A DNA stretch of 64,000 nucleotides. Origin: an uncultured Prevotellaceae bacterium (GTDB lineage Bacteria > Bacteroidota > Bacteroidia > Bacteroidales > Bacteroidaceae). The stretch lies in assembly GCA_949295905.1 (NCBI GenBank), contig CASFNA010000007.1:1-64000 (forward strand), read 5' to 3'. The first letter of the stretch is position 1. Every line of letters starts with the position of its first letter. Both the position numbers and the translations under genes were made by a program. The notes below the pieces were generated by a model that did no database searches, had not been told where the DNA came from, and saw only the letters and a list, made by a program, of their open reading frames with translations. Shown piece after piece: positions 44,262-53,267 of this stretch.

Positions 44262-44597
44262 TCAATCCTCCGCAAGGACCTTGTATCCGCCCAACAATAT
44301 GACTGAAAGCAGCAAAAGCCAGAGCAAATAAATGTTGCCAGGCAACCAAGGCTGCAAGGAAAAGCCACAAGCAACGTCAATGACACACGACTGTATGCCG
44401 CCAACCCAATCGAACATGACAAACAGCAGTACGCCGACAACGGCACACACGGCCGTCCACACACGGTTGAGCCGCCTGGCGCGGTCGGGCAAGCGGCGTA
44501 TGACGCGGCGCGAAAAGCCTTCGTCAGGCACATCAAATTTATTTTCATCAAAGAACTTCCGCACAAAAAGTTCGTCCCTGTCATTCTCCATATCCAT
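44262..44597 (-). CDS. DUF5056 membrane protein, probable anti-sigma partner
   Basis: A 111-residue protein with a charged N-terminal half (NDRDELFVRKFFDENKFDVP DEGFSRRVIRRLPDR, split here) and two membrane segments (VWTAVCAVVGVLLFVMFDWV; IYLLWLLLLSVILLGGYKVL). This pattern is DUF5056. It overlaps the end of the sigma gene by 17 nt (or 11 if the second ATG is used), so the two are translationally coupled. An anti-sigma role is likely but not shown. Confidence 0.7.
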   Translation of the reverse strand: MDMENDRDELFVRKFFDENKFDVPDEGFSRRVIRRLPDRARRLNRVWTAVCAVVGVLLFVMFDWVGGIQSCVIDVACGFSLQPWLPGNIYLLWLLLLSVILLGGYKVLAED

Positions 44598-45117
44598 TCT
44601 CCTTTAAATATGTCGCAAGTCTTGACTTACCACGCGACAGATGCGACTTGACCGTGCCGGCAGGCATTCCCGTAATCTCTGCGATACGCTCGACCGCCAG
44701 TCCCTCGACCAGTTGCAGAATGACGCACGTGCGCTCGGCAGGCCTCAACAACTGCATACAGCGGTTGATGTCCATCTTCAGGCTGCCGTCGGCAGTGCCG
44801 TCACAAAGCAATGCCGCATGGTCGTCTATGTCTTCAAGGTGCTTACGTGCGCGCACATCATCCAAGAGCACGCGGTAAGCGATGCTGAAGAGCCATGTGG
44901 AAAAACCCGACAGGCTGCGGAAACGCCCTATGCCGGTGTACGCCTTGATGAAAGTCTCCTGCGCCAAGTCGTCACTCAACTGGGCGTCGCCGAACGTATG
45001 CCCCATGAAGAAGCGGCGCACCGGCGACTGGTATTTCCTGACAAGCGCGTCGAAAGCACGCTTGTCATCGAACGCAACCACCCTGGCCACCAACGACATG
45101 TCGCTTAAAGACTTCAT
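44581..45117 (-). CDS. ECF RNA polymerase sigma factor
   Basis: A 178-residue sigma-70 factor; I use the ATG at 45117 rather than the GTG three codons upstream. Region 2: LVRKYQSPVRRFFMGHTFGD AQLSDDLAQETFIKAY, split here; region 4: LLRPAERTCVILQLVEGLAV ERIAEITGMPAGTVKSHLSR, split here. It closely resembles the housekeeping-like ECF factors of Bacteroidetes paired with DUF5056 proteins. Confidence 0.9.
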   Translation of the reverse strand: MKSLSDMSLVARVVAFDDKRAFDALVRKYQSPVRRFFMGHTFGDAQLSDDLAQETFIKAYTGIGRFRSLSGFSTWLFSIAYRVLLDDVRARKHLEDIDDHAALLCDGTADGSLKMDINRCMQLLRPAERTCVILQLVEGLAVERIAEITGMPAGTVKSHLSRGKSRLATYLKENGYGE

Positions 45118-45156
45118 CTCAATCACGCAGTTTTGACATACCGGCCGCTAAAGCCC

Positions 45157-45840
45157 TTAAAGGCAGCCGTCATCCTCCGTTGCTTCATTATCTTTCCCAC
45201 GCGCCGACGTGCGCCCTATAACGGCCTGTCCCACACCGTATATGCCGACAAACAGGCCGATGCCCGCGAGCGGTTCAGCCCCTACGCACAATGCGAAAGC
45301 CACCAGGCCAAGGCCTATCGAGAACGTCAGCACGCCGCGACGCCAGTACCTCTCGCCATCTACGGCCCCGTTGCGTCCCACAACGTCGGGTATGGGCCGC
45401 CCCGTCTCCATAGCTTTCTCTATTATACGGTAACGCTCGCTCTTGCGCTTCAGCGCCAAGTAAAATATGGCGACAATAAGGACGACGGGCGAAAACACTA
45501 CGAGCAGGCACAACAGGACGAAAAATACGGCCACTATAATGCCGCCCGCACCTATCGACGCCAGGTAGGCTATGAGGCCGAACGGCGTGTTTACATTGTC
45601 AAGCAACCTTTCCATCCGCTCGTCCATACAGCGTACGCCGCCGTCGCCCGAGACATTTGCCGCCGGCAGCACCGCCGCCGTGTCGGCCGCAAGCGTGTCC
45701 TTACAATCCACAATGCCGCCGGTGTCGGCCACCGCCAGACTCTGTTCCGCAGGCCTTGCCTGCCCGTTGCCGCGCGTCTGCGCCTGTGCCGTCATGCCGA
45801 AGGCCAAGAGCGCAACCAATGTCAATATAAAACTCCTCAT
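45157..45840 (-). CDS. DUF6249-like exported membrane protein
   Basis: A 227-residue protein with a signal peptide (MRSFILTLVALLAFGMTAQA, then Q), a low-complexity periplasmic segment to about 100, and three to four membrane segments (GLIAYLASIGAGGIIVAVFF; VFSPVVLIVAIFYLALKRKS ERY, split here; GLGLVAFALCVGAEPLAGIG). The central KRKSERYRIIEKAMETGRPI resembles DUF6249. I use the ATG at 45840. It lies 40 nt upstream of the sigma factor gene and may be co-transcribed with it. Confidence 0.65.
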   Translation of the reverse strand: MRSFILTLVALLAFGMTAQAQTRGNGQARPAEQSLAVADTGGIVDCKDTLAADTAAVLPAANVSGDGGVRCMDERMERLLDNVNTPFGLIAYLASIGAGGIIVAVFFVLLCLLVVFSPVVLIVAIFYLALKRKSERYRIIEKAMETGRPIPDVVGRNGAVDGERYWRRGVLTFSIGLGLVAFALCVGAEPLAGIGLFVGIYGVGQAVIGRTSARGKDNEATEDDGCL

Positions 45841-45990
45841 GTCTTCTTTTCTTTTGTTTCTGCCTATTAGACGTAAGTAAAAGCGTAAAAGTTGCAAACA
45901 AAGGCGAAAAAAACGCGGTTTCCCACTAATTTTCCACACCTGTTGCGGCACATCCGGCTACGTTTTCCGTAACAAGCTGATATCCAACAC

Positions 45991-46078
45991 GTTACAAAAG
46001 GCCGTCTTTTGCATTGTAAAAGACGGCCTTTTACAACGCGATTCACGGTCTTTTGGAATACGAAAGACGGCAGATGAG
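45991..46078. repeat. GACGGCCTTTT-family palindromic mosaic, copy R6
   Basis: AAAAGGCCGTCTTTT (45996-46010) and AAAAGACGGCCTTTT (46018-46032) form a perfect 15 bp stem with the loop GCATTGT, followed by GCGATTCACGGTCTTTT and GAAAGACGGCAG. It lies between divergent genes. Confidence 0.9.
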
Positions 46079-46155
46079 AAAACATACCGCAGTCAGCAAC
46101 ACACCAGTTTCAGGCTTTTTTTATCGTTTCACTTCACCGTATCAACTTTTTGCAG

Positions 46156-46163
46156 TACCTTTG
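46156..46163 (+). promoter_or_regulatory. -7 box of the MATE gene
   Basis: TACCTTTG at 46156-46163, 22 nt before the ATG at 46186; no TTG at -33. Confidence 0.5.
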
Positions 46164-46185
46164 CACACGATAAAGCAAGATTTTT

Positions 46186-47547
46186 ATGGATAACAGACAG
46201 GCAACACTTGAACTCGGGACGAAGCCTATAGGCAAACTGCTGGCCCAATACGCCTTGCCGGCCATCATAGCGATGACGGCCTCTTCGCTGTACAACATGA
46301 TTGACAGCATCTTCATCGGACAAGGCGTAGGCGCGCTGGCAATATCAGGCTTGGCCATAACGTTCCCGCTTATGAACCTATCGGCGGCCTTCGGAGCCGC
46401 CGTCGGCATCGGTTCTTCGACGTGCATTTCAGTGAAATTAGGGCAGAAAGACTACAAGATGGCCGAACACATATTCGGCAACAGCTTCACGCTCAACTTG
46501 GTGGTGGGCGTGGCCTTCGGACTGATAACGCTGCTCTTCCTCGACCCGATACTCTATTTCTTCGGCGCGAGCGAGAACACCATACCCTACGCACGCGACT
46601 ACATGCTGGTAATCCTGGCCGGCAACGTGGTGTCGCAGACGTTCCTCGGCATGAACGCGGTGCTCCGCGCGGCCAGCAAACCCAAGCAGGCAATGGCCGC
46701 GACAATACTCACCGTCATACTCAACATAGTGCTCGCGCCCATCTTCATATGGCCGCTGGGCATGGGCATCATGGGTGCCGCTCTGGCAACCATCCTCTCG
46801 CAGCTCGTAGCCCTGCTGTGGCAAATAAAGCTGTTCAGCAACCAACAGGAAATCCTCCACTTCCAACGGGGCATATACAAGCTGAAAAGCTCAATAGTCA
46901 AGAACATCACGAGCATAGGCATGTCGCCCTTCGCGATGAACGTGTGCGCCTGCGTGGTGGTGATATTCATCAACGCCGGACTGTCACACTACGGCGGCGA
47001 CCTTGCCGTAGGTGCCTACGGCATAGCCAGCAAGGTGTCGTTCATCTTCGTAATGGTGACAATCGGACTCAACCAAGGCATGCTCCCCATAGCCGGTTAC
47101 AACTACGGCGCGCAAAGGTTCGACCGCCTCATGCGCGTGTTAAAGCTCGCGATGATAACCGCCACGGTTATCACGACCACGGGCTTCGCCATCGCCGAGT
47201 TCTTTCCTTACCAGTGCGCACGCCTCTTTACAACAGACTCCACCCTTATAGACCTTTCGGTCGAGGGTATAAGGATACACATGCTGGCTTTCCCGATAGT
47301 GGGATGCCAAATGGTAATCACCAACTTCTTCCAGTGCATCGGCAAAGCCAAAATCAGCATTTTCCTGTCGCTATCGCGCCAGATGCTGTTCCTGCTTCCG
47401 CTGCTCGTAGTGCTTCCGCCCATCATGAAGGTTGACGGCGTGTGGACGGCAATGCCGGTTTCCGACTCCGTCGCCGCCATTGTGGCCTTCTACATGATGG
47501 CGAAGTACATGAGGAAGTTTAAAAGGCAAATGAATATGGGGGCATAA
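46186..47547 (+). CDS. MATE-family multidrug/metabolite efflux transporter
   Basis: A 453-residue protein with twelve hydrophobic segments. MATE motifs: LPAIIAMTASSLYNMIDSIF, GQGVGALAISGLAITFPLMN, and in the second half GLNQGMLPIAGYNYGAQRFD. It is of the DinF/NorM-like type and exports cationic compounds against Na+ or H+. The substrate is not predictable. It is followed by the cytidylate kinase-like gene across repeat C1. Confidence 0.92.
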   Translation: MDNRQATLELGTKPIGKLLAQYALPAIIAMTASSLYNMIDSIFIGQGVGALAISGLAITFPLMNLSAAFGAAVGIGSSTCISVKLGQKDYKMAEHIFGNSFTLNLVVGVAFGLITLLFLDPILYFFGASENTIPYARDYMLVILAGNVVSQTFLGMNAVLRAASKPKQAMAATILTVILNIVLAPIFIWPLGMGIMGAALATILSQLVALLWQIKLFSNQQEILHFQRGIYKLKSSIVKNITSIGMSPFAMNVCACVVVIFINAGLSHYGGDLAVGAYGIASKVSFIFVMVTIGLNQGMLPIAGYNYGAQRFDRLMRVLKLAMITATVITTTGFAIAEFFPYQCARLFTTDSTLIDLSVEGIRIHMLAFPIVGCQMVITNFFQCIGKAKISIFLSLSRQMLFLLPLLVVLPPIMKVDGVWTAMPVSDSVAAIVAFYMMAKYMRKFKRQMNMGA

Positions 47548-47625
47548 GGTTATACGGTTATAAGGTCGTACGGTTGCAGACAAATACCGTAATACATTAT
47601 AACCGCACAACCGTAAAACCGTAAA
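47545..47625. repeat. Inverted word-repeat pair C1 (CGGTTATACGGTTTTA family)
   Basis: Left arm about 47545-47576 (AGGTTATACGGTTATAAGGT) and right arm about 47586-47625 (TTATAACCGCACAACCGTAA). It fills the gap between the MATE and kinase-like genes. Confidence 0.8.
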
Positions 47626-47636
47626 AACAAACCGCT

Positions 47637-48266
47637 ATGGACGACAAAAAGATAATAATCAACGTAGGAAGGCAGCTGGGCAGCGGCGGACTAATCATCG
47701 CCAAGATGCTGGCCAAGGACTTCGGGTGCAACTTCTACGACCGCGAATTGCTTAATCTCGCCGCCAAGGAAAGCGGCTTCAGCGAGAAGTTCTTTGAACA
47801 GAACGACGAGAAGAAAGGCTTTTTCCGCTCGTTGTTCCACATGCACGCACCCTTCGTGTCTGACAACAACTTCTATAACAACAAGCTTTCGCAGGAAAGC
47901 TTATTCCAGTTCCAGAGCGATGCCATACGCAAGGCGGCGTCGGAACACTCGTGCGTATTCGTGGGCCGTTGCGCCGACTACGTGCTGCGCGACTTCAAGA
48001 ACACCGTAAGCGTGTTCATAACGGCCGACATGGACGAGCGCATCAGCCGCGTATGCAAACGCCACAACTGCACGGAAGACGAGGCGAAGAAAATCATCGA
48101 GAGCAAGGAATCCACCCGTTCGTCTTACTACAACTACTACACCGGCAAGGAATGGGGGCACAGCAAGTCTTACGACCTTTGCATAAACTCCAGCATTCTG
48201 GGCATGGAAGGTACGGAAGAGTTCATAAAAGAGTTTATAAAGAGGAAACTTAATGTGGGGTTATAA
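47637..48266 (+). CDS. Cytidylate kinase-like protein
   Basis: A 209-residue P-loop protein of the cytidylate-kinase-2 family (IIINVGRQLGSGGLIIAKML; CNFYDRELLNLAAKESGFSE; CVFVGRCADYVLRDF; VFITADMDERISRVCKRHNC). The family is close to CMP kinase but is distinct; its substrate is uncertain. The P-loop GRQLGSGG is intact. Confidence 0.85.
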   Translation: MDDKKIIINVGRQLGSGGLIIAKMLAKDFGCNFYDRELLNLAAKESGFSEKFFEQNDEKKGFFRSLFHMHAPFVSDNNFYNNKLSQESLFQFQSDAIRKAASEHSCVFVGRCADYVLRDFKNTVSVFITADMDERISRVCKRHNCTEDEAKKIIESKESTRSSYYNYYTGKEWGHSKSYDLCINSSILGMEGTEEFIKEFIKRKLNVGL

Positions 48267-48340
48267 GGTTTTAAGGTCATGCGGTTATACGGTCGCAATA
48301 CCGTAAAACCGTATGACCCCATAACCGTAAAACCTCATAC
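48257..48340. repeat. Inverted word-repeat pair C2 (same family as C1)
   Basis: Left arm about 48257-48293 (GGGGTTATAAGGTTTTAAGG) and right arm about 48301-48340 (CCGTAAAACCGTATGACCCC). It overlaps the kinase-like stop codon region and ends 4 nt before the next ATG. C1 and C2 flank the same gene. Confidence 0.8.
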
Positions 48341-48344
48341 CGAC

Positions 48345-48863
48345 ATGAAGAAAATCGGCATAATCAGCGACACCCACTCCTATTGGGACGACAAATACCT
48401 GCATTACTTCGAGCCGTGCGACGAGATTTGGCACGCCGGGGACATCGGTTCGATGGAAGTTGCGGAGCGTCTGGCGGAGTTCCGCATGTTCCGTGCCGTC
48501 TGCGGAAACTGCGATGGAGGCGACCTGCGGCGCATGTTCCCCGAAAAACTAAGGTGGAAATGCGAAGATGCCGACGTGCTGATGAAGCACATCGGAGGCT
48601 ATCCCGGCAACTACGACGCCAGCATACGCGCCTCAATCTACGCTTGTCCGCCCCGGCTTTTCATCTCCGGACACTCGCACATACTGAAAGTGAAGTACGA
48701 CAAGACGCTCAACCTGCTCCACATAAACCCCGGAGCGGCCGGCCTGCAAGGATGGCACAGGGAGCGGACAATCGTCCGCCTGACCGTGGACGGCAACGAG
48801 TTCAAAGACCTCGAAGTCGTTACGCTCAACAACCCGAGGCGCTACGACGACACAATTTTTTAG
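48345..48863 (+). CDS. YfcE-type metallophosphoesterase
   Basis: A 172-residue calcineurin-like phosphoesterase. Metal ligands: IGIISDTHSYWDD (D8, H10), IWHAGDIGS, AVCGNCDGG and LFISGHSHILKV. The ATG at 48345 follows repeat C2; the longer frame translates the repeat. Close to the YfcE/MJ0936 family, which hydrolyses phosphodiesters in vitro. Confidence 0.87.
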   Translation: MKKIGIISDTHSYWDDKYLHYFEPCDEIWHAGDIGSMEVAERLAEFRMFRAVCGNCDGGDLRRMFPEKLRWKCEDADVLMKHIGGYPGNYDASIRASIYACPPRLFISGHSHILKVKYDKTLNLLHINPGAAGLQGWHRERTIVRLTVDGNEFKDLEVVTLNNPRRYDDTIF

Positions 48864-48910
48864 GCAATCCAACGTTGTATATATCGAAAAACCATTTAAA
48901 CGCCAACAAA

Positions 48911-50059
48911 ATGAAGACTTATTTAGTAACAGGCGCTGCCGGATTTATCGGCTCCAACTTCATCAAATACCTTCTTTACAAGAAGTATAGGGATGAAGAC
49001 ATCAAGGTAATAGTGCTCGACCTGCTTACATATGCAGGCAACTACGGCACAATAAAGGACGACATCGACGGCAAGAGGTGCGTTTTCGTACACGGAGACA
49101 TACGCGACCGCGAACTGGCCGACCGCCTTTTTGCCGAGAACGACATAGACTATGTGGTGAACTTCGCCGCCGAAAGCCACGTAGACCGCAGCATAGAGAC
49201 CCCCCAGCTGTTCCTTGAGACCAACATACTTGGCACTCAAAACCTGCTCGATGCAGCTCGCCGGGCGTGGGTTACAGGCAAGGACGCAACGGGTTATCCC
49301 GTCTGGAAAGAGGGCAAACGCTTCCACCAAGTGAGCACCGACGAAGTGTACGGCTCGCTCGGAGCGGAAGGTTACTTCACCGAAGACACCCCGTTGTGCC
49401 CACACAGCCCGTACAGCGCGTCGAAAACAAGTGCCGACATGATTGTGAAAGCATATCACGACACCTACCACATGCCCGTTACCATCACGCGTTGCTCAAA
49501 CAACTACGGCCCGTATCACTTCCCGGAGAAACTTATTCCGCTGATTATAAACAACATACTCGAAGGCAAACAACTGCCAGTTTACGGCAAAGGCGACAAC
49601 GTAAGGGACTGGCTTTATGTGGAAGACCACTGCAAAGCTATCGACCTTGTGGTACGTGAAGGACGCGACGGAGAGGTGTACAACGTAGGCGGACACAACG
49701 AGATGAAGAACATCGACATTGTAAAGCTCACCATAAAGACCATACACGACATGATGGCCGAGGACAAGAGCCTGCGCAACATACTGAAAAAACAGGTAAA
49801 AGACGCCAACGGCGACATTGACATAAGCTGGATTAACGACAGCCTCATCACGTTCGTCACCGACCGCCTCGGCCACGACCAGCGTTATGCCATCGACCCG
49901 ACGAAAATCAAGAACGAGCTTGGCTGGTATCCTGAAACCATGTTCGCCGACGGCATCGTCAAGACAATACGCTGGAACTTGGAGCACCAGGACTGGGTGA
50001 ACGAGGTTACCAGCGGCGATTACCAGAAGTATTACGAGCAGATGTACGGCAATCGGTAA
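48911..50059 (+). CDS. rfbB: dTDP-glucose 4,6-dehydratase
   Basis: A 382-residue extended SDR that makes dTDP-4-keto-6-deoxyglucose, the precursor of dTDP-rhamnose. The NAD site is VTGAAGFIGSNFIKYLL, then NFAAESHVDRSI, with the catalytic Tyr/Lys in HSPYSASKTSADMIVKAYHD and RCSNNYGPYHFPEKLIPL. The other rhamnose genes (rfbA, C, D) are not adjacent. A Bacteroidota insert (GKDATGYPVWKEGKRF) is present. Confidence 0.93.
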   Translation: MKTYLVTGAAGFIGSNFIKYLLYKKYRDEDIKVIVLDLLTYAGNYGTIKDDIDGKRCVFVHGDIRDRELADRLFAENDIDYVVNFAAESHVDRSIETPQLFLETNILGTQNLLDAARRAWVTGKDATGYPVWKEGKRFHQVSTDEVYGSLGAEGYFTEDTPLCPHSPYSASKTSADMIVKAYHDTYHMPVTITRCSNNYGPYHFPEKLIPLIINNILEGKQLPVYGKGDNVRDWLYVEDHCKAIDLVVREGRDGEVYNVGGHNEMKNIDIVKLTIKTIHDMMAEDKSLRNILKKQVKDANGDIDISWINDSLITFVTDRLGHDQRYAIDPTKIKNELGWYPETMFADGIVKTIRWNLEHQDWVNEVTSGDYQKYYEQMYGNR

Positions 50060-50065
50060 CTTTTT

Positions 50066-50150
50066 TAGTGGACAAGTGACAAGTAAACGAGCAGACAAGG
50101 ACATTCGCCTTGCCATTTATGGCTTGTTTGCTTGTCACTTGTCAACTCGT
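50066..50150. repeat. Inverted word-repeat pair B2 (GACAAGTGACAAGC family)
   Basis: Left arm about 50066-50099 (GTGGACAAGTGACAAGTAAA) and right arm about 50122-50150 (GCTTGTTTGCTTGTCACTTG). It fills the gap between rfbB and the small hypothetical gene, both plus strand, so here it is not between convergent genes. Confidence 0.85.
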
Positions 50151-50161
50151 ATCTTAATAAA

Positions 50162-50461
50162 ATGGACGCACTATCCGAAGAACTCCAAGACTTCCTCATA
50201 CGCCTCGGCAAGGAACCGCAGTGCGTAAGCGAGAAGGTGGAACACTACATAAAGCACATCATGCACCTTGTCTACGCCGACGACGAAGACATGCTTCAGC
50301 AGTATTACGGGCTGTTCGGCAACGACGTGAAGCCGCTTGAAGACATCGCAAAGGAACGCCACGTAAGCAACGAGACAATGCTGAAAATAATCGAAGCCAA
50401 CCTCCGTAAGATGGCGGTTTCGCCCGAATGGCAGATGGTGAAACAATTAATCGACAGATAA
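50162..50461 (+). CDS. Small conserved helical protein upstream of purT
   Basis: A 99-residue all-helical, acidic protein (MDALSEELQDFLIRLGKEPQ; YIKHIMHLVYADDEDMLQQY YGLFG, split here; LEDIAKERHVSNETMLKIIE). The last part has a helix-turn-helix rhythm faintly like sigma region 4, but I would not call it DNA-binding. It ends 3 nt before purT and is surely co-transcribed with it. Function unknown. Confidence 0.7.
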   Translation: MDALSEELQDFLIRLGKEPQCVSEKVEHYIKHIMHLVYADDEDMLQQYYGLFGNDVKPLEDIAKERHVSNETMLKIIEANLRKMAVSPEWQMVKQLIDR

Positions 50462-50464
50462 AAG

Positions 50465-51622
50465 ATGAAGAAAATACTATTGTTAGGCTCGGGAGAACTG
50501 GGCAAGGAGTTTGTAATCGCCGCCAAGAGGGCCGGCCAGTACGTTGTAGCCTGCGACCGTTACGCCAACGCTCCGGCAATGCAGGTGGCCGACGAGTGCG
50601 AAGTTTTCAACATGCTTGACGGCGACGCGCTCGACAAAGTAGTTGAGAAACACCGGCCGGACATCATCGTCCCGGAGATAGAAGCCATCCGCACGGAACG
50701 CCTCTTCGGCTTCGAGGAGCAGGGAATACAGGTTGTTCCCAGCGCGAGGGCGGTCAACTTCACAATGAACCGCAAGGCAATACGCGACCTGGCGGCCAAG
50801 GAACTCGGCCTGAAAACGGCCAAATACTTCTACGCCAAGACGCTTGACGAACTGAAAGAGCACTCCAAGGAAATAGGTTTCCCATGCGTAATAAAGCCTC
50901 TCATGTCGTCATCCGGCCACGGCCAGAGCGTCGTAAAGAGCGCGGACGAACTCGAAACGGCGTTCAACGCGGCGATGGAAGGCAGCCGAGGCGACGTCAA
51001 AGAAATCATAATAGAGGAGTTTATCCACTTCGACAGCGAGTTTACCCTACTCACGGTGACGCAGAAGAACGGCCCCACACTGTTCTGTCCGCCCATCGGA
51101 CACGTGCAGAAAGGCGGCGACTACCGCGAGAGCTGGCAGCCGTATGCCATCCCCGAGACCGACCTGAAGGAAGCCGAGCGCATGGCAGAGGCCGTGACTG
51201 GGGCGCTGACAGGTGCCGGAATATGGGGCGTGGAGTTCTTTTTGAGCAAGGACAAGGGTGTCATCTTCTCCGAACTTTCACCCCGTCCGCACGACACGGG
51301 CATGGTAACGCTCGGCCATACGCTCAACCTCAACGAGTTTGAACTGCACTTCCGCGCCGTCATGGGGTTGCCAATCCCGGCCATACACCTTGAACACGCC
51401 GGGGCGAGCGCGGTCGTACTGGCTAAGGAAGAGGCCGACCATGAGCCGCAATACAACATGCTCGACGTGCTGAAAGAGGACTACACCCGCCTGCGCATAT
51501 TCGGAAAGCAACAGCAACACGTAGGCCGCCGCATGGGCGTTGTGCTCTGTTACGGCGACACCGACGCCGACACAACAGCCTTGAGGGACAAGGCCAAGAG
51601 GTTGGCTGCAACCGTATTATAA
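50465..51622 (+). CDS. purT: Formate-dependent phosphoribosylglycinamide formyltransferase
   Basis: A 385-residue ATP-grasp enzyme for the third step of purine synthesis using formate and ATP. Seen: [57 protein letters not shown], the ATP-grasp block [18 protein letters not shown], and [16 protein letters not shown]. Normal length. Confidence 0.95.
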   Translation: MKKILLLGSGELGKEFVIAAKRAGQYVVACDRYANAPAMQVADECEVFNMLDGDALDKVVEKHRPDIIVPEIEAIRTERLFGFEEQGIQVVPSARAVNFTMNRKAIRDLAAKELGLKTAKYFYAKTLDELKEHSKEIGFPCVIKPLMSSSGHGQSVVKSADELETAFNAAMEGSRGDVKEIIIEEFIHFDSEFTLLTVTQKNGPTLFCPPIGHVQKGGDYRESWQPYAIPETDLKEAERMAEAVTGALTGAGIWGVEFFLSKDKGVIFSELSPRPHDTGMVTLGHTLNLNEFELHFRAVMGLPIPAIHLEHAGASAVVLAKEEADHEPQYNMLDVLKEDYTRLRIFGKQQQHVGRRMGVVLCYGDTDADTTALRDKAKRLAATVL

Positions 51623-51711
51623 CGGTAAAAAGGTAAAAAAGTAAAAAGGTAAAACCTGTCACGCGCAGACGTTTTACATTTTTACTTTTTTACCCTTTTA
51701 CCGTTATACCT
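51620..51711. repeat. Inverted word-repeat pair D (GGTAAAAAGGTAAAAAAG family)
   Basis: Left arm about 51620-51651 made of 8 nt words (GGTAAAAA, GGTAAAAA, AGTAAAAA, GGTAAAAC) and right arm about 51673-51711 the complement. It fills the gap between convergent purT and acetyltransferase genes. Confidence 0.85.
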
Positions 51712-52288
51712 ACAATTTCTTCACTTCTATCTTTTTAATGAACTTCGCCGGGTTGCCACCTACAACCGTCATTGGCGGCACGTCGTGAGTTACCACGCTG
51801 TTTGCGCCTACGATTGAGCCGTAGCCTATACGCACTCCGGGCAGCACGGTCGCGCCGATGCCTATCCAGACCTTGTCCTCTATGACGATGGGACGGCCGT
51901 ATGTGGCACTGCGGTTGTCGGGGTCGGGGTCAGGGTCGTGGTTGATGGTTATGAGGTTCACCTTCGGTGCAATAAATACGCCGTCGCCGAGGGTTATGCC
52001 GCCGCGGTCGAAGAACGTGCAGCCCTGCTGTATCCAGCAATTCTTACCGAACGTGATGTTCTTGCCGTAATCAACATAGAACGGCGGCAGCACCGTTGTT
52101 GACGGGTCGAGCTTCTTGCCAGTAATGCGCTCCATGTATTCGTGCACCTCCTCGGGCGTATGGTAGCCCGTATTAAGCTCGTAAGCTACTTTCATCGTGT
52201 CGAAAATCGCGCCGATGAGCTTGTCGTAACCAGGTTCGTCGGGCGATACCATTGCTCCCGAAAGGTCTTTTGCGAAAATGTCTTCCAT
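51710..52288 (-). CDS. Sugar O-acetyltransferase (Maa/NodL type, hexapeptide)
   Basis: A 192-residue left-handed beta-helix enzyme. An N-terminal Mac domain (about 1-60, with KVAYELNTGYHTPEEV) precedes hexapeptide repeats (FGKNCWIQQGCTFFDRGGIT; LGDGVFIAPKVNLITINHD; ATVLPGVRIGYGSIVGANSV V, split here). The catalytic His is in LITINHD. It would acetylate maltose, galactoside or a related sugar from acetyl-CoA. Confidence 0.87.
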   Translation of the reverse strand: MEDIFAKDLSGAMVSPDEPGYDKLIGAIFDTMKVAYELNTGYHTPEEVHEYMERITGKKLDPSTTVLPPFYVDYGKNITFGKNCWIQQGCTFFDRGGITLGDGVFIAPKVNLITINHDPDPDPDNRSATYGRPIVIEDKVWIGIGATVLPGVRIGYGSIVGANSVVTHDVPPMTVVGGNPAKFIKKIEVKKL

Positions 52289-52403
52289 TGCGTTTAATCC
52301 TTATTTATAATATTACTTCCGAATTTTTTGCAAAGGTAAGACGAATTTCCGCAACGCGGCGTACCGCTATTACCTGCGGTTGTAAACATCTTACGGAATG
52401 TGC

Positions 52404-53267
52404 TTACTGGTTTTCAGGGTTGAAATTCTTGTCGTATGTCAGCAGGTAACGCGCCAGCTCTGGGTCGTTGAAGTCGGCCGCGAGCGGCTTGCCAGTGTCC
52501 AACCCACGTATGGCCTCGCGCTCGTCAGCTGTCAATTCGAAGTCGTCTATCTCGCGGTTGCTCCTGATGCGCTCCGGCTTTGTAGACTGTGGAATTACTA
52601 TTATGCCCTCATCCGTGAGGAATTTCAGGCACACCTGGGCTATGTCCTTGCCGTGCACGGAGGCTATCTGCTGCAAAGTAGCGTTGCCGAAGAGGTTGTT
52701 CATGCCACGCGCCAGCGGGCTCCATGCCATTACCTTAGTGCCGTAAGCCTCGCAAAGTCGGCGCATACCGCGCTGCTGCGAAAACACGTGGGTCTCCAAT
52801 TGCACCACGGCAGGCTTCACGTCCACGTTCTCCGCCAGGTCTACGAAGCGCGAGTCGTAGAAGTTGCTAAGGCCTATTGCCCTCACCTTGCCTGCCTTCA
52901 GGGCCGCCTCCATGGCACGGTAAGTGCCGTAGTAGTCGCCGAAGGGCTGGTGGATAAGCAGAAGGTCTACGTAGTCTGTGCGCAACTTGCGCAGCGACTC
53001 GTCGATGCTGCGCGCCGCGCGGTCATCGCCAGCGTTGGTGAGCCACACTTTCGTGGTGATGAAAAGCTCTCCGCGCGGCACTCCGCACTTGCTTATCGCA
53101 CGGCCTACGCCCTCCTCGTTATAGTAGGCTTGCGCCGTGTCGATAGAGCGGTAGCCGGCGTTTATGGCCTCGGTTACGTAATGTTCGCATTCCTCCGGCT
53201 TGATTTGCCATACGCCGTAGCCCACCATGGGCATCTCGACGCCGTTGTTCAGTGTCACTGTTTTCAT
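52404..53267 (-). CDS. Aldo/keto reductase
   Basis: A 287-residue NADPH oxidoreductase. Catalytic tetrad: Asp and Tyr in SIDTAQAYYNEEGVG, Lys in FITTKVWLTNAG, His in DLLLIHQPFGDYYG. IPQSTKPERIRSN forms the cofactor site. It begins 1 nt inside the stop of the upstream paralogue (TAATG), so the two are tightly coupled. The substrate is not predictable. Confidence 0.92.
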   Translation of the reverse strand: MKTVTLNNGVEMPMVGYGVWQIKPEECEHYVTEAINAGYRSIDTAQAYYNEEGVGRAISKCGVPRGELFITTKVWLTNAGDDRAARSIDESLRKLRTDYVDLLLIHQPFGDYYGTYRAMEAALKAGKVRAIGLSNFYDSRFVDLAENVDVKPAVVQLETHVFSQQRGMRRLCEAYGTKVMAWSPLARGMNNLFGNATLQQIASVHGKDIAQVCLKFLTDEGIIVIPQSTKPERIRSNREIDDFELTADEREAIRGLDTGKPLAADFNDPELARYLLTYDKNFNPENQ